Shown here: in pieces, positions 9,901 to 19,600 of the stretch
How positions within the stretch are numbered: position 1 is the stretch's first letter
Layout of the letters: each line of letters opens with the position of its first letter
Origin: Wyeomyia smithii
Lineage: Eukaryota > Arthropoda > Insecta > Diptera > Culicidae
Length of the DNA stretch: 64,000 nucleotides
NCBI RefSeq assembly: GCF_029784165.1
Contig: NC_073694.1
Span: forward strand, 41,645,006-41,709,005
Direction: 5' to 3'
Notes under the pieces: model-generated
Seen by the model: the letters and a program-made list of their open reading frames with translations, nothing else
The model's database searches: none
What the model was told of the DNA's origin: nothing
Made by a program: the position numbers and the translations under genes

Positions 9901-11533
9901 CGTCAGTAGTAGTTAACTTGTCGCCCTCGAAAAAGAAAATATCTGCATAGCTTTCAACTATATTCTTCACTGTCCTGAATTCTCTATCAGGCAAGTGCGC
10001 CAAATTCAGCACTTGCCGTAGTTTTTCAATTCTTGCATTTCCTTCTGACTCTGGTGTTAGTTTATGTTCTAATAGGTCATAATCTAGCCTAGAGTTAAGA
10101 TCTAACTCGGTCATTATCGTATTTTCCCTGTCACGAGGTGTGTCCTTCGGCCCCTCATACGCATGGGGTATTTCTCCGCCTATGTTGGGACCTTCTCTAG
10201 GTTCCACGCAGGCTGTGGCATTCTCATTAGCGATGTTGTTTCTCAGTTGGCTTTGCACCATGACTCTATTTCTTGCTGCTAAAAACACATGCCGACTAAG
10301 GGCTTCGTCTTTGGGCATACTCCACGGACTCAAGTCGTCCGGACTTCTGTTTCCGTGTTTCTTGAACACTATGTAATCAAAATTATTTCCTATTTGAAGC
10401 GTATGCTTCTTTAAGAATTCTGCGCCGATTAATCCGTCGCTTGGCAAATTTTCTAATATATGAAATTGCGCCGGGATCAAAAAGTCTCCGACTATTAAAT
10501 CCAACATAATTGTACCTGAGGTACGCACAATGTCCTGGCCGATACCTCCAAAAGTGGTTACGTCCTGTGTATTTACCGGTACATTCAAAAGATTCACAAT
10601 GCGTGCATTAATTATATTCGCACATGCACCTGTATCTAAGATCAGGTTCAACGTAAATTTGACATTCTGCTTAGCCAGTAGGGTTAACATTAAGTGCCCT
10701 CTGACATCGTAATATACTCGCTTAGCCACACAAGCACTGTTGTCTCTTATGTGATTGCATGCGGTCCTCCAATCGGCTATTTCTATATTGCTGGGCTCAT
10801 CGGTACATCTCCGCCAGTCAACATCTTCGCAAATTTCTGCTAAATCCTCGTTAAAATATTCCTGTGCAACAGGATCCAAAATACCTTCTTTTTGCGAATT
10901 ACTACTTCTTCCATTAATGTTGGCTACCATAAGCATTTTCTGAGGCATCCGGGTATACGAATTCCTGTACCTCCTATCAGTTGGTCCATTTTGACCGTAA
11001 TAATTATATTTCCAACCATGGGCGTAGTCCCCTTGGCTTCGCCGGTAGGAACGCGCTGTGCGATAAATGTATTTGGATCGATTACCGTCGCTAGATCCAC
11101 ATATATTGTTATAATTGTTTTGCTTGTAAATTATTCTATCTCTATTTTTGTAATTATAATCTTCATTTCTTCCAAGACGGCTGTTGCTATAATCAGCGTC
11201 TTTGTGATTAATTGTAAAAATATTTCTGCTACTATTAAATTGTCTAAGCGCATCGCGCTGTCTTTCGACCAATTCTAGGCCCTGTATTCTATGTTCTATT
11301 TCCAGAATGTGATTACGCTCATGGTAGTAATCCTCTAAGTCGTCTAGCAGCCCTTCTAACTTCAATGCTCGTTTACCTTGAGCAGCTTCTTTCAATGCGG
11401 TGTCACACAAACCCGCCATAAAATGTAATCGAAGACTAACTATCATGCATGACTTCGTACAATTAGTTTCGTAGGAGTCGATTTGCTCCTTAATTTTCAA
11501 TAGCCTTTTTTTTATAATCAGGAAAGGTCTCAT
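6914..11533 (-). CDS. pol: Gypsy pol polyprotein (with distal gag segment), 1539 aa
   Basis: A single open frame. Residues 1-280 form a gag-like continuation: a charged, helix-prone stretch (about 45-100) and then a Tyr/Asn/Arg-rich basic stretch (about 105-200) with no CCHC zinc knuckle. Protease has LILDTGA with Asp300 and a distal GLIGAEFL. Reverse transcriptase spans about 555-740 with FSSIDLKSGFYQ and the YLDD active site near 714-717. RNase H (about 850-960) has TTDAS and YTDHRPL. Integrase (about 1195-1410) has an HHCC zinc finger (H, H, CDSC), catalytic MDIVV, VTDNG and VERSNRE with 35 residues between the last Asp and Glu. A GPY-type module (MWRGPYEV) lies near 1504. All key residues are present. 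The first ATG overlaps the end of the gag-like ORF in another frame; a stop lies just upstream in the pol frame, so translation probably enters by frameshift at an A8 run. It acts in the cytoplasmic particle and at integration. Confidence 0.95.
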   Translation of the reverse strand: MRPFLIIKKRLLKIKEQIDSYETNCTKSCMIVSLRLHFMAGLCDTALKEAAQGKRALKLEGLLDDLEDYYHERNHILEIEHRIQGLELVERQRDALRQFNSSRNIFTINHKDADYSNSRLGRNEDYNYKNRDRIIYKQNNYNNICGSSDGNRSKYIYRTARSYRRSQGDYAHGWKYNYYGQNGPTDRRYRNSYTRMPQKMLMVANINGRSSNSQKEGILDPVAQEYFNEDLAEICEDVDWRRCTDEPSNIEIADWRTACNHIRDNSACVAKRVYYDVRGHLMLTLLAKQNVKFTLNLILDTGACANIINARIVNLLNVPVNTQDVTTFGGIGQDIVRTSGTIMLDLIVGDFLIPAQFHILENLPSDGLIGAEFLKKHTLQIGNNFDYIVFKKHGNRSPDDLSPWSMPKDEALSRHVFLAARNRVMVQSQLRNNIANENATACVEPREGPNIGGEIPHAYEGPKDTPRDRENTIMTELDLNSRLDYDLLEHKLTPESEGNARIEKLRQVLNLAHLPDREFRTVKNIVESYADIFFFEGDKLTTTDAAVHTIETSSEVPINKRQYRFPEATKRHINKEIDEMRAQGIIRPSTSPWNAPVLCVPKKPDADGNKRYRIVVDFRSLNEVTKPFVYPIPLINEILDNVGGAKFFSSIDLKSGFYQVPIDRRDAAKTAFSTPKGHFEFTRMPMGLKNSPSTFQKLMNTVLFEIGDVKAFVYLDDIIVFGDTITDHNDNLRKVLQALRKHNLKIEPSKCQFLKKELEYLGHVVNEEGIKPTNANIKAIQSLKPPTNVKGIRSFLGTVNFYGKFIPNIAEKRKPLNDLLKKDAKFVWGKECQEAFEFLRNALITEPVLVRPDYQDTFVITTDASNYAIGAVLSNEKSMHRPIAFASRALVGAETRYHIIEKELLAIVWAIEYFKHYIFGQRFIVYTDHRPLIAIWRLKETSPTLTRLRLKLQGLECSIRYKQGSENIVADFLSRLSDGTCQGQESSPHRQIAMITRQQKRLLEQQKNASDDLNGTIQDLSAIDIADIAEDEDEQQLVNISYDDFSQALSNDLIPSETVEVSKRILDERNIEARLVILNSRTAYRELQTLYQLSQGLKDYVEDGVLKFKDKKVGGFIVDGSENSLIDCRKFFSQFLDSFNKSPTAVKGAGVIHLISFRKIKQQEVLQMIQFLAGKLEKQIVLYNANSERTVIAPDQVETILKEFHDAPLGGHVGARRMRQRIGTLFTWATMKRDIENYVRQCDSCQKNKIGRSNKIPMQITTTASEPFEKLYMDIVVLPESDLGNRYGLVMQDDLTRYLTVAPMENQESQTVARTFVENYICKFGVPLELVTDNGANFVSTLMKDVCKILKIKKITTSPYHPQANLVERSNRELKTYLRQFIGGKPHTWDNLLPFFTFQYNTSVNSSTGYTPFELLYGRTARIPTSIYKRNGVDNLTYETYTQEMKKIFFDLHANAKANLKDSKEKHKQVYDRKANEWQPMYGDLVLVKSVPTGSGQKLQNMWRGPYEVVDIPSEMTTVIRNGNRLEKVHNNRLKRYYD

Positions 11534-11840
11534 TCGCTTCCTGTTTCAATGTTTCTACTTGATTTATAACTGCCTCGATGCGTATAATATCCCCAAATTC
11601 GTTTAATAAATTCTGCTTAACCTGTGGCCAAGCATTTGCGTTAATTCTATGTATTGCGGCAGCAGCTCTGCCTTTTAGTTTTAATAGAATGATATAAACC
11701 AGTGGAGCGTGTGATACTCCTTCTGGTATCTCCCGAGCAGAATGCTCGACATGATAAACGAACGCTTCTAGTCCGTCTAGTGATCCATCAAATTCTGGGA
11801 TGCACTGCATGGCATCTGCTTTTGGGAACGTGTACTCCAT
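11490..11840 (-). CDS. gag: Gag-like capsid N-terminal segment, 116 aa
   Basis: Starts at ATG 11840 (MEYTFPKADAM), preceded by an AT-rich leader. Residues CIPEFDGSLDGLEAFVYHVE and the following helical, Leu/Ala-rich stretch, ending near QVKQNLLNEFGDIIRIEAVINQVETLKQ, fit the N-terminal capsid domain of Gypsy/mdg1-like Gag proteins, which often open with a P-x-F-D/E-G motif. It ends soon after DYKKKAIEN. The rest of a normal-length Gag is in the pol frame, which is +1 relative to this frame and overlaps it by about 45-65 nt around an A8 run (11503-11510 on the plus strand). Either a +1 programmed shift or a one-base change in the run joins them. Full Gag is normally about 350-450 aa. Confidence 0.75.
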   Translation of the reverse strand: MEYTFPKADAMQCIPEFDGSLDGLEAFVYHVEHSAREIPEGVSHAPLVYIILLKLKGRAAAAIHRINANAWPQVKQNLLNEFGDIIRIEAVINQVETLKQEANETFPDYKKKAIEN

Positions 11841-13141
11841 TATAAATATAAAATTTTATATATATTTCATAAAAACAATAAAAGGTACTGCGGACTAAAT
11901 ACTATAAGACTATATAAGGCTTATGTAGCCTTCTTCTTTTTTTTCTAGGTATCACTAACGATTCTGTCGACCAGATGTGATAACGTAGCGTGACCGACTC
12001 TAATTTCTTCGTCGCGCCATCAAAAAATATGAACACCAAGTTTCGAACCATTTAGTGTCAACGGTTCAACGTTTATCTTCATTAATTAAATAAATAACTT
12101 TAGGTTTTCATAGTAATTAAATGATTATTTAAAAAAAAAATCATTTCTATTTAGTGTAATTAAATTAATCAAAGATTGTTAATGGTTACATTAGATGGCG
12201 TAAGGTGCCATTCCTTATTCATGAAATAATATTTTAACGTAAACTTCCAACATTATATATCTCTGCCGTCAGTTACTATTTACTCTTCCGGTGGATATGT
12301 CACCATCGCTGCGCGCGTTGCGCTTATAGATGTATCCATTTTTTTTACCCTCTTAGCAATTCACCGCTACTGGTAAGCCATGTATGGTAGCAAAAACGTT
12401 CTTACCATTGGCCATTAAAATTGATGCTTACAAAATACGACCTTGGCCGTGGCTGGCACAGCTGATCGCAATAACACTGCAAAATTCATAAACAGAGACA
12501 GCGTACCCGACAATTAGTACAACTGACTAACTTTTGTATGCAACGTGTGAGCGCGCAATTCGTAGTTACCGCTCTCATGCTCTTTATTGGACATTAATGA
12601 AATGCTACTTTACCCCTTTATATTTGCTAACGATAGCGTAGCCACCCGTGTGCTAAAATTCTCTCTTAGAATAATTAAGGTGAGACCCATGTGCGAAACT
12701 CTGCGAGTATCTGTTTGCGTTCTTAAATTCGATTTGCTAGCGGTGTTACCGCCCGTTTGCTTCCCGCTCTGCCAGTTTAATTATTTTGTTGGGCAAATGA
12801 ACGAAAATCGCTTGCGTGCACTTGTCGTGCCGAGAGTTTTATTGCTTGCCGTTTGAGAAATAAAATCAACCGCGCAGCAGCGGCGCGAATTGATTGTTTA
12901 TACAAATTGGCCTCTCGACCCAATGTGATGTGATGTGATGTGATAACCTGTAAATCGTTATTATTACGAACCACTGAAGATTTGTTACGATTGTAGTTCG
13001 CCTAATGTAGTCTCCAAGGTCATTTATGTCTCCTAATGTGTATCTCTCCGTCGTTCTCTCCTATCGTCAATAGCTCCTAAATGGTTTTATATTTGGTAAT
13101 TTTTTGTTTTATCAGTTTAAAAAAAAAAGATTCAATAGATG
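11841..13141 (-). other. Long leader gap between small ORF and gag
   Basis: 1.3 kb with no minus-strand ORF of note. It contains a short GTGAT pentamer run (12921-12943) and an AT-rich stretch directly before the gag ATG. It could be an intron or an untranslated leader; no convincing donor or acceptor pair was identified. Confidence 0.5.
12921..12943. repeat. Microsatellite (TGTGA)n, about four units
   Basis: atgtgatgtgatgtgatgtg reads as a perfect pentamer repeat inside the Gypsy leader. Confidence 0.8.
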
Positions 13142-13585
13142 TTAATTCACTGTGTGCTTCTCACCCCTTGATTCCTGAGTTTCTACAAGGGTCGATGAAA
13201 GCGGGGGATCTTCAAAAATCACCGATCGCTCTAAGTTCGCCAACTGATCTTCTGCAAGATCTGATGTCTCAAACTCAAGACAATTTTCTGATAATCTTCT
13301 ATTTCTGTTTGGCTCAGGAACAATCGCCGAGTTATTTAAGATTTTCAATGCCAGACACACTTTCGATTGAACGAGTGTGTACTGATCTGTTAATCTATTC
13401 CAATGTTCTGGCGTTAAATTCGAATTTTCATACTCTTTTAAAATTTCCGAAAAGTCGTTTAAGGCGTCGCTTAATAATTTTCTTCTATTAGCGACTGCCG
13501 CCCGCGTTCTCGGCCTGTTTATGTTATTGCTCAGATTATGGTACTCCTGGTAGACATAATCCTTAAGCTCTTTTAATCTTGACAT
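13142..13585 (-). CDS. Leader ORF of the Gypsy element, 147 aa, function unknown
   Basis: A complete ORF (MSRLKELKDYVYQEY to EKHTVN) in the same orientation as gag and pol, about 680 bp inside the 5' LTR. It is charged and rich in Leu, Asn and Glu with predicted helical character. There is no Cys/His motif, signal peptide or membrane segment. Some mdg1/412-like Gypsy elements have extra small ORFs in the leader, and this could be one; alternatively it could be an upstream exon of gag. The regular amphipathic pattern (residues 1-85) makes it more likely than a chance ORF. No homologue can be named. Confidence 0.5.
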   Translation of the reverse strand: MSRLKELKDYVYQEYHNLSNNINRPRTRAAVANRRKLLSDALNDFSEILKEYENSNLTPEHWNRLTDQYTLVQSKVCLALKILNNSAIVPEPNRNRRLSENCLEFETSDLAEDQLANLERSVIFEDPPLSSTLVETQESRGEKHTVN

Positions 13586-14249
13586 TTATGGTCATAACCG
13601 TCTAACACCTATTCTGCTTTTGCAATATGCCGCATAATAAAAAAGGAAACGACTCACTCACCCGAGTATCCTTGACACAGGGCCGGTCATCGTTGTTGAC
13701 TTCAATTTCCACTACGTAACTTCGGCACCTTCTTAATACGACAATTCACTATATCGAATATCTGCCAACGTCGAAACTGACACTTACATGAAAAAAACGA
13801 TCGCACTTTACAAGTCGTCTTCAGCAGCAAAACACAGCACCTTTTCCCCGCATACGAATGTCACTCGCTTGGGTTTGCCACCAACTCAGTTCACTTCCAT
13901 GCAAAAAGCGAGAAAAAGGAACACTTTTTGTCAACGTCTTTTCTCGATTTTCGTTTCTCTTTTCTTTTTTCTCTTTCACTAGCAGCACTACTTTCCAAGC
14001 TGCTGACCTCGATAAATCGTTAAGTACTTTTTCTTCAGTTCTCTTTTTTTTTTTTCCTTTTTTTTTTCTTTAAATAACACACTCTTTTTCTTCCGCGAGC
14101 ACTACTTGGATTAAAACTCCGAAAAACTATTTCAATTTTCACTGAACCACAGATATTTAAACCACTACTTTTTCTTTTTGCTCCCTTAGCGTGATTACTA
14201 CGACCGAGTTTACGACCGCGTCTGACTTCCGAGATACGTCCGATTAAGA
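13586..14249 (-). other. Proximal leader of the Gypsy element
   Basis: No gene. The plus strand has T-rich runs near 13960-14070, so the transcript is A-rich here. It probably holds packaging or translation signals (inference). Confidence 0.4.
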
Positions 14250-14265
14250 CCACGCGCTGTCACCA
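14250..14265 (-). promoter_or_regulatory. Probable primer-binding site
   Basis: On the minus strand, two bases (TC) after the 5' LTR end, the sequence TGGTGACAGCGCGTGG begins with the TGG that pairs with the CCA tail of a tRNA primer. I could not match it to a specific tRNA from memory. Confidence 0.6.
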
Positions 14266-14267
14266 GA

Positions 14268-14804
14268 TGTGTGTAGGTTATAACCTACCAGGGAATTCTT
14301 CCAATAAATATCCCTGTACGCACCTTTGGCGCGGAATTAATACACAAGATAACGGTGGACTAACTGATTTTATTTTTCGCACATCACTACTTAAATATAC
14401 CCTACCGGTAACTCAGAGAGAGAGACTTTCTCCACTCTCTGTTTACCTTACTAATCTCTTAACCTATAATCTAGTACCGCATGTACGATAGTACGCATGC
14501 GAGAGCATCAACACCGTTGAACCGGCGACTTCTGTTTTGTTTATAACACAAAACTTGTTTATTTTGTTCGAGTTTGTTTGCCTGTAGCACAGCAGAAGGC
14601 TGCGCGAAGTTCTTTGCCACCTGTGGCATAATCTGTTGATACATAGAGTGTTGACAGAGACGTTCGCGGTCCTCTGTCAAGGGAACCAAATGTTTCGCCT
14701 GACTAAAGCATAGCAGAAGGCAATGCCCTCCTAGGAACAAAATTAAACTTTAATTATAAGGCTCGTGACGGAGCATTGGGTTCTTCGCAGGATGTGACGT
14801 CACA
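14268..14804 (-). repeat. 5' LTR of the Gypsy element
   Basis: 537 bp, apparently identical to 3206-3742. In transcript orientation it begins TGTGACGTCACA, which contains a full CRE-type TGACGTCA site. Possible TATA elements on the minus strand are ttataattaaag and ttataaacaaaa. It should carry the promoter for the genomic transcript. Confidence 0.95.
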
Positions 14805-14808
14805 ATGT

Positions 14809-16489
14809 ATCTATGTCATAAAAAAATATTTTCCCAAGATAATAAAACTCGAAAACAAATATTTGATTCTTATATATATTTATATCACTTAGAATATTTA
14901 ACTCTTTTCTTGAGAACCGTTCGCCCAATCGTTTTGTTGTCAAAGAATGAATTGTATATTTTTGATGAAGCATTCCAATGAACGTATGGTTTTTGCTGGA
15001 GAACCATGGACAAATTAAGAGAAACGTGTATTTTCCTAAATAATTATGATTTTTCGAGTTTAAATTAGAAATAACTCGAAAACCAATGCCTTTAGAATGT
15101 TTACTACCAAAAGCTTTTTGATTCAAAATGACTTTCTGCATCTTTTAAGATCATCAGAATACAAATATTTTGAAAAATGTTTAAATTAGAATTTTTATAA
15201 AAAAAATAATCTACCATAAATAAATTATTTTTCATTTCTCCATCCTGAACTTTTTTTTAAAAGTTGCGTATTAACGTCAAGTTTCTTTAAAAAGAATAAA
15301 AAAAAAAATTCAAAAATAAAAAAAAAATCATTTTTAAATTGAAATTTAATGTTTATTTTTAATTTTTTTTGGTAAAAAAAATTTTTTTTTGTACAGTGTA
15401 TATTTTTTTATGGTGCATTTTTGATTCCCTACAACTCATTCTCAGACAGTTTTTCTATACAACCAACGGTTTCTGGGCTACAATGCTTGGAATAAAACCT
15501 ATGCCAAAAGGCATACGCCCTTTTAGAATGTAACTCATGGGGGTAAAAAATCTCTCCCCCTGTGAAAAATGCTCAGTTTGCTTAGCCAAACACGTGTGCA
15601 AAGTTTCATTCAAATCAAAAATGGTCGATTAAATTTTCGCGTATTTCCAGGCGATTTGAAATGATTTTGCTCATATATATATATTGTTTTATTCATTCAT
15701 GCCCGCCATAACCACTATGCGTCACCATTGGAAAATCTCCCGAATAAAACAGATACCTCAGAGAAAATTTGATATTTCATTTAAAATTATCTGAAGAAAA
15801 ATCCTCAGAAACGATAAACAACGGTTCGTATCATGATGGTATGGTTATTGATATTTAAAATGCAGACTAATATGTTATTCTTGAAAGGTCCATTAATACA
15901 TTCAATTCGATGTCAAACGATTCAAAATCAGTTGAGCATCTCAAAAGTTACAAAAAAATAATTCTGTTGAACAAAGTCTGTTTATCTGGTAGCTAAATGA
16001 CAGAAAGTGTTATCCCAAGAGCCAAACAAAAAATGCAAGTTTAAAGATTTCCGATGAGTAACAAGTCTAGCAATTTTGAGTATGAGCGGAGCAAAAAAAA
16101 TCGGATAGTTTTTTTTGCCTATAATTGCTGTACAATAATACTGGTCACAATCATAAAAGGGCACGCATGATCTCTGGTAAACTGGTCACTTTAAGAATGA
16201 ACTTGAACGTATCTGAACAAATCCACTGACGAGTTGATGTAGGATTAAGTTTTACTATTTTTTTTAGTTATAATAGTGATAATCTGCTAAGCAAATTTAT
16301 TGCTTCCGATGGAAACGTAAATAATTGTTAAGTGTTATTTGATAGACACTTTGAATTATTCGGCACATATGGATTAACAAGATGAGTTTGTGTCAATACT
16401 TTACATAAAAGAAGATGTTTTGATAATTTAACTCTGGCCGACAAAAGCGAAAAAATATGTCCTAAAGCTGCAGCTTGAGGAAATAAAAA
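14809..16489. other. AT-rich flank, no gene
   Basis: Directly right of the Gypsy insertion; before insertion it would have continued the sequence after the transposase-like relic. It is very AT-rich, with A and T runs at 15295-15390. The segment around 15480-15660 looks like dispersed-repeat material, but I could not assign it. No ORF has coding character. Confidence 0.5.
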
Positions 16490-16670
16490 AAATTAAATCA
16501 TTCCTGTGAGATTTAGTGCCCGGGTGCTTCAAAAGACTGCAGAATAATTGCTCGCCGGGTTCGTCGCTTCAACGTTTGCTTACGGGAAAACTTATTTTAG
16601 TCTCTGAAAAAGTTATCTTTGCCAAGGCCACCAAAGTTCACAGGAATGATTAAAAAGCTATAATCTTTCC
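16490..16670 (+). repeat. Dispersed repeat, copy A (pairs with 38213-38395)
   Basis: Shares ttgctcgccgggttcgtcgctt, then gggaaaactyatttaagtctctg and cacaggaatgrttgaaaagctata, with 38213-38395 in the same orientation, at roughly 75-80% by eye. Terminal structure and family are unknown. Confidence 0.7.
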
Positions 16671-19600
16671 AGCTTGAGCTCTACGAAATACTAGTGTTTA
16701 CCAATGTAATGCTTATATTGGCAATCATTTCCCCCCACAACGATGATATGTAGAGGTACAGTGCTCTACGTACAGTGCATTTAGGTTTGATAAACTGGAA
16801 AATTTTATTGGAAAGTGATTCAAGATTAGAATCTTCCATTTCCATTAGAAAAGTGGTTTGGGCGAGCTGTGGTTAACGAAAATAGGAGTTTGCGTGTATT
16901 TTTCAAGACAAAGTTTGATTGCTCTCCGCGGGGAATTCTTTGAGAAGCATCTTTTTTTCCGCTATTCTTATATTACCAAAGTATGTCCATAGGCAAATAA
17001 AAGTAAGTTTTGCAGACTCCCACACCATTTCTCTTGAAAATGCAACTTTGTTTCTGCTTTCGACTAGAGGATACATGACTACTGATATTTGAATCATTTG
17101 ACTCAAGTGGGTAAAATCTGAGATCGTTACTAAAATGTTGTTTGTGGACAAGTTGTGAAAAACTGAATAAATCTGGAAAATGAGGGTTTTTAATGAACTT
17201 TTTTAAGACAAAGTTGAATTGGTGATAAATTCATCCATACGCACCTGCCGGTTTGGGTACCCTCATATATGGTAAACATCGCTTTTGGGTTAAATCATAC
17301 TAATCCTGCGATTTGTATAATTACTTGTTTGTTGTCGGTAATTTGCCTTTTATAAAACAGTACCCAGAGAGCAGTCATTATTCTTCTTTATTGTTATTAT
17401 TTCTTTTCTCATTGCATGCAACGAAAAAAATTCAAATGACGGGAGTAAACTTCTCTTGAAAATTTATAGCCATGCAGGGTTTATGGTATGCGTCACTTCC
17501 AGCTTCATGTGGAAAGGCCTTGGTAATAAGATTTATATAATTTTATATCCACGCTAAGGTACATGATAATGAATGTGAACATCAAATTGCATGGTAACGA
17601 GTAGAAATTACACTTGATTTTCATAATTCCATCTTCAAAAAACATGCTACCGTAACATAGGTATACTTTCGTGAAGGTCCACCAGCCGCAACTGGGCGTC
17701 AGCGGAAATAAAAAACGACGATTTCCCGGCTCGAGCTGTCAGGCGGAAGCCGACACTACGGGAGCCTATTCGTATATATATTACCGACGGCTGGTGTGTC
17801 TGAGAGGAAATAAACAACGCTATTAATCATGTTTCTCACTCTCGGGACAGTCCGGAGATTTTTCTGCAAAATTTTCCTGAAACGCACGTATTCTCCGGAG
17901 CTCCTTCAGATGGTGTCTACGGTGCTTGTAATGGCTTTTTTGTGTCTGCTAAACTGCACTTTGGGACTGGTTGGCACATAACTACATTTTGCGAATAAAA
18001 AAAAACATCATTTGCCATATGCCAGTTGCTGTTTTTCTGTTTCCCAGGAAGGACTGGTACATGCACAAATTTCGTTTTCTAGCAAAATTGACTCGAGGTT
18101 TATGGTGCGAAGTGGGAATTAGTTTTGGCTCTGCACAAGAAAACATGCCACGAGGGAAATATCAGGAAGCTGATGTTCTGTGAGATTAGGGATAATTGGG
18201 ATACTACATGAAAAATAGCGGTGCTCATCCGGTATGATTTTAGTTGCTATTATTGTTGACTTTGCGAACATAAATTATGTGGGATGCAGAATTCAACAGA
18301 CAGTCAATTCATTTGAATCTTGTCTTTTTGAGGTATGGTACTCAAAGAATATTCGATGCGAAAAGTAGTGGGAAGAAGTTTGATTTTAAATTTACATTGT
18401 ACCTCAAAAACTTACCACGAATTCTAACATTATCCTCTATTGATTTTTCCGAGTATCACAGCGTAGGGTTATCCTATGGGGAAAAGTTAAAAAAGCTTCT
18501 ATTTAAAGATCACTACTAAGGAATCAGAAAACCAAACAAAAAATCAATCAAATGAAACCTTTATTGTGGGGTTTTCTGTTTCTGGTCCCTGGGAGAACCA
18601 GCTTTGCGAAAGATAGCAGTGAAGGAAAGTTGTTTTTCTGTTGCTTGCGCTCCGGTTTATGCCCCAATCCTTTGCGAGCGAAAACTTATACGAGCTTTGA
18701 TGGCACCGGATGACAATCAGAAGCCCCGCGTGCCGTAGAAGGTGCACGGACGATGAAAACTCATAAGTCAGAGTGCCAAGATGCGATTCTAGTGAATTTA
18801 TTCGTTTCTTTTGATATATGCCCCAGTATACGTAATCTGTTCACGTTAGGAACATATCGAATAAGTTGCTCCCTACAGTGCGCAGTTTGCATGAGAGAGA
18901 AAAAAGTTTTCAAAGGTTATGATTCATGAAGCATAACGTTGTTTGAAAGAACCTGCTCGCTTTGATAGGATGGGACATTGAGGGGAATAAGTCATCAAGC
19001 GGTGCTCTTTTTTTGCGTGTTGTGGTTGAAAGTTACTTTCAATTACGTGAGAAAGTTTTTCGATTTTTTTATTTAGTGTCTTATAAGATGACAGCTTCCA
19101 GGTTACGCAGATGCTAAATCCAAGTATGGAGCTTAGGAAGAACGGACTGTTGATTTGAATGAATGTGAATGAGAAATTTAGTGATTTTCATGTACAGAAG
19201 AATATCGTACAGTTGCGACAAGTTTATTTTTGATGTTGCATCACGTTTACAACATACATGGGTACAATTTTGTAGGAGTTCTGTCTGATGATTATTATCA
19301 ACCAGCCTTTAAACATTCTATTGCAATTTTTAGTATACTTTCTACTTTATGTGTTCCCCTTTTTTTTATTTCATAGTCAAACGAAAATTGAATCCAACAC
19401 AGATTGAGCAAAATATGTGAGTCATCAAATGCAATGTCACCCAAGGCCAATGAAACTTGGAGTTTTATAGCTCAATCAAACAGTTTTCCGCAATCAGCTC
19501 CAGCAGCGCGCGTGAACGACGATGGACGGTACATAAATTGGCCTGCGCTTGAGAGAACATCTTGCACCACGAAAATATCCTGAACGAGAGACGCACCCAG

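Larger units (their letters stand above)
3206..14804 (-). mobile_element. Near-complete Gypsy-type LTR retrotransposon, 11.6 kb
   Basis: Terminal direct repeats 3206-3742 and 14268-14804 (537 bp, offset 11062) begin TGTG and end CACA. They are flanked by the 4-bp duplication ATGT (3202-3205 and 14805-14808), the size usual for Gypsy integrases. On the minus strand the order is LTR, primer-site-like sequence, small leader ORF, gag-like ORF, pol, a long untranslated 3' region, a purine-rich tract, LTR. Pol order (protease, RT, RNase H, integrase with a GPY module) defines Ty3/Gypsy. I saw no difference between the LTRs, which implies a recent insertion. There is no env ORF. It may still be mobile, or need only the gag-pol frame change explained. 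Confidence 0.95.

Noticed and set aside
7000..11280. Plus-strand ORFs across pol (60-128 codons)
   Set aside because: Shadows of the minus-strand pol gene.
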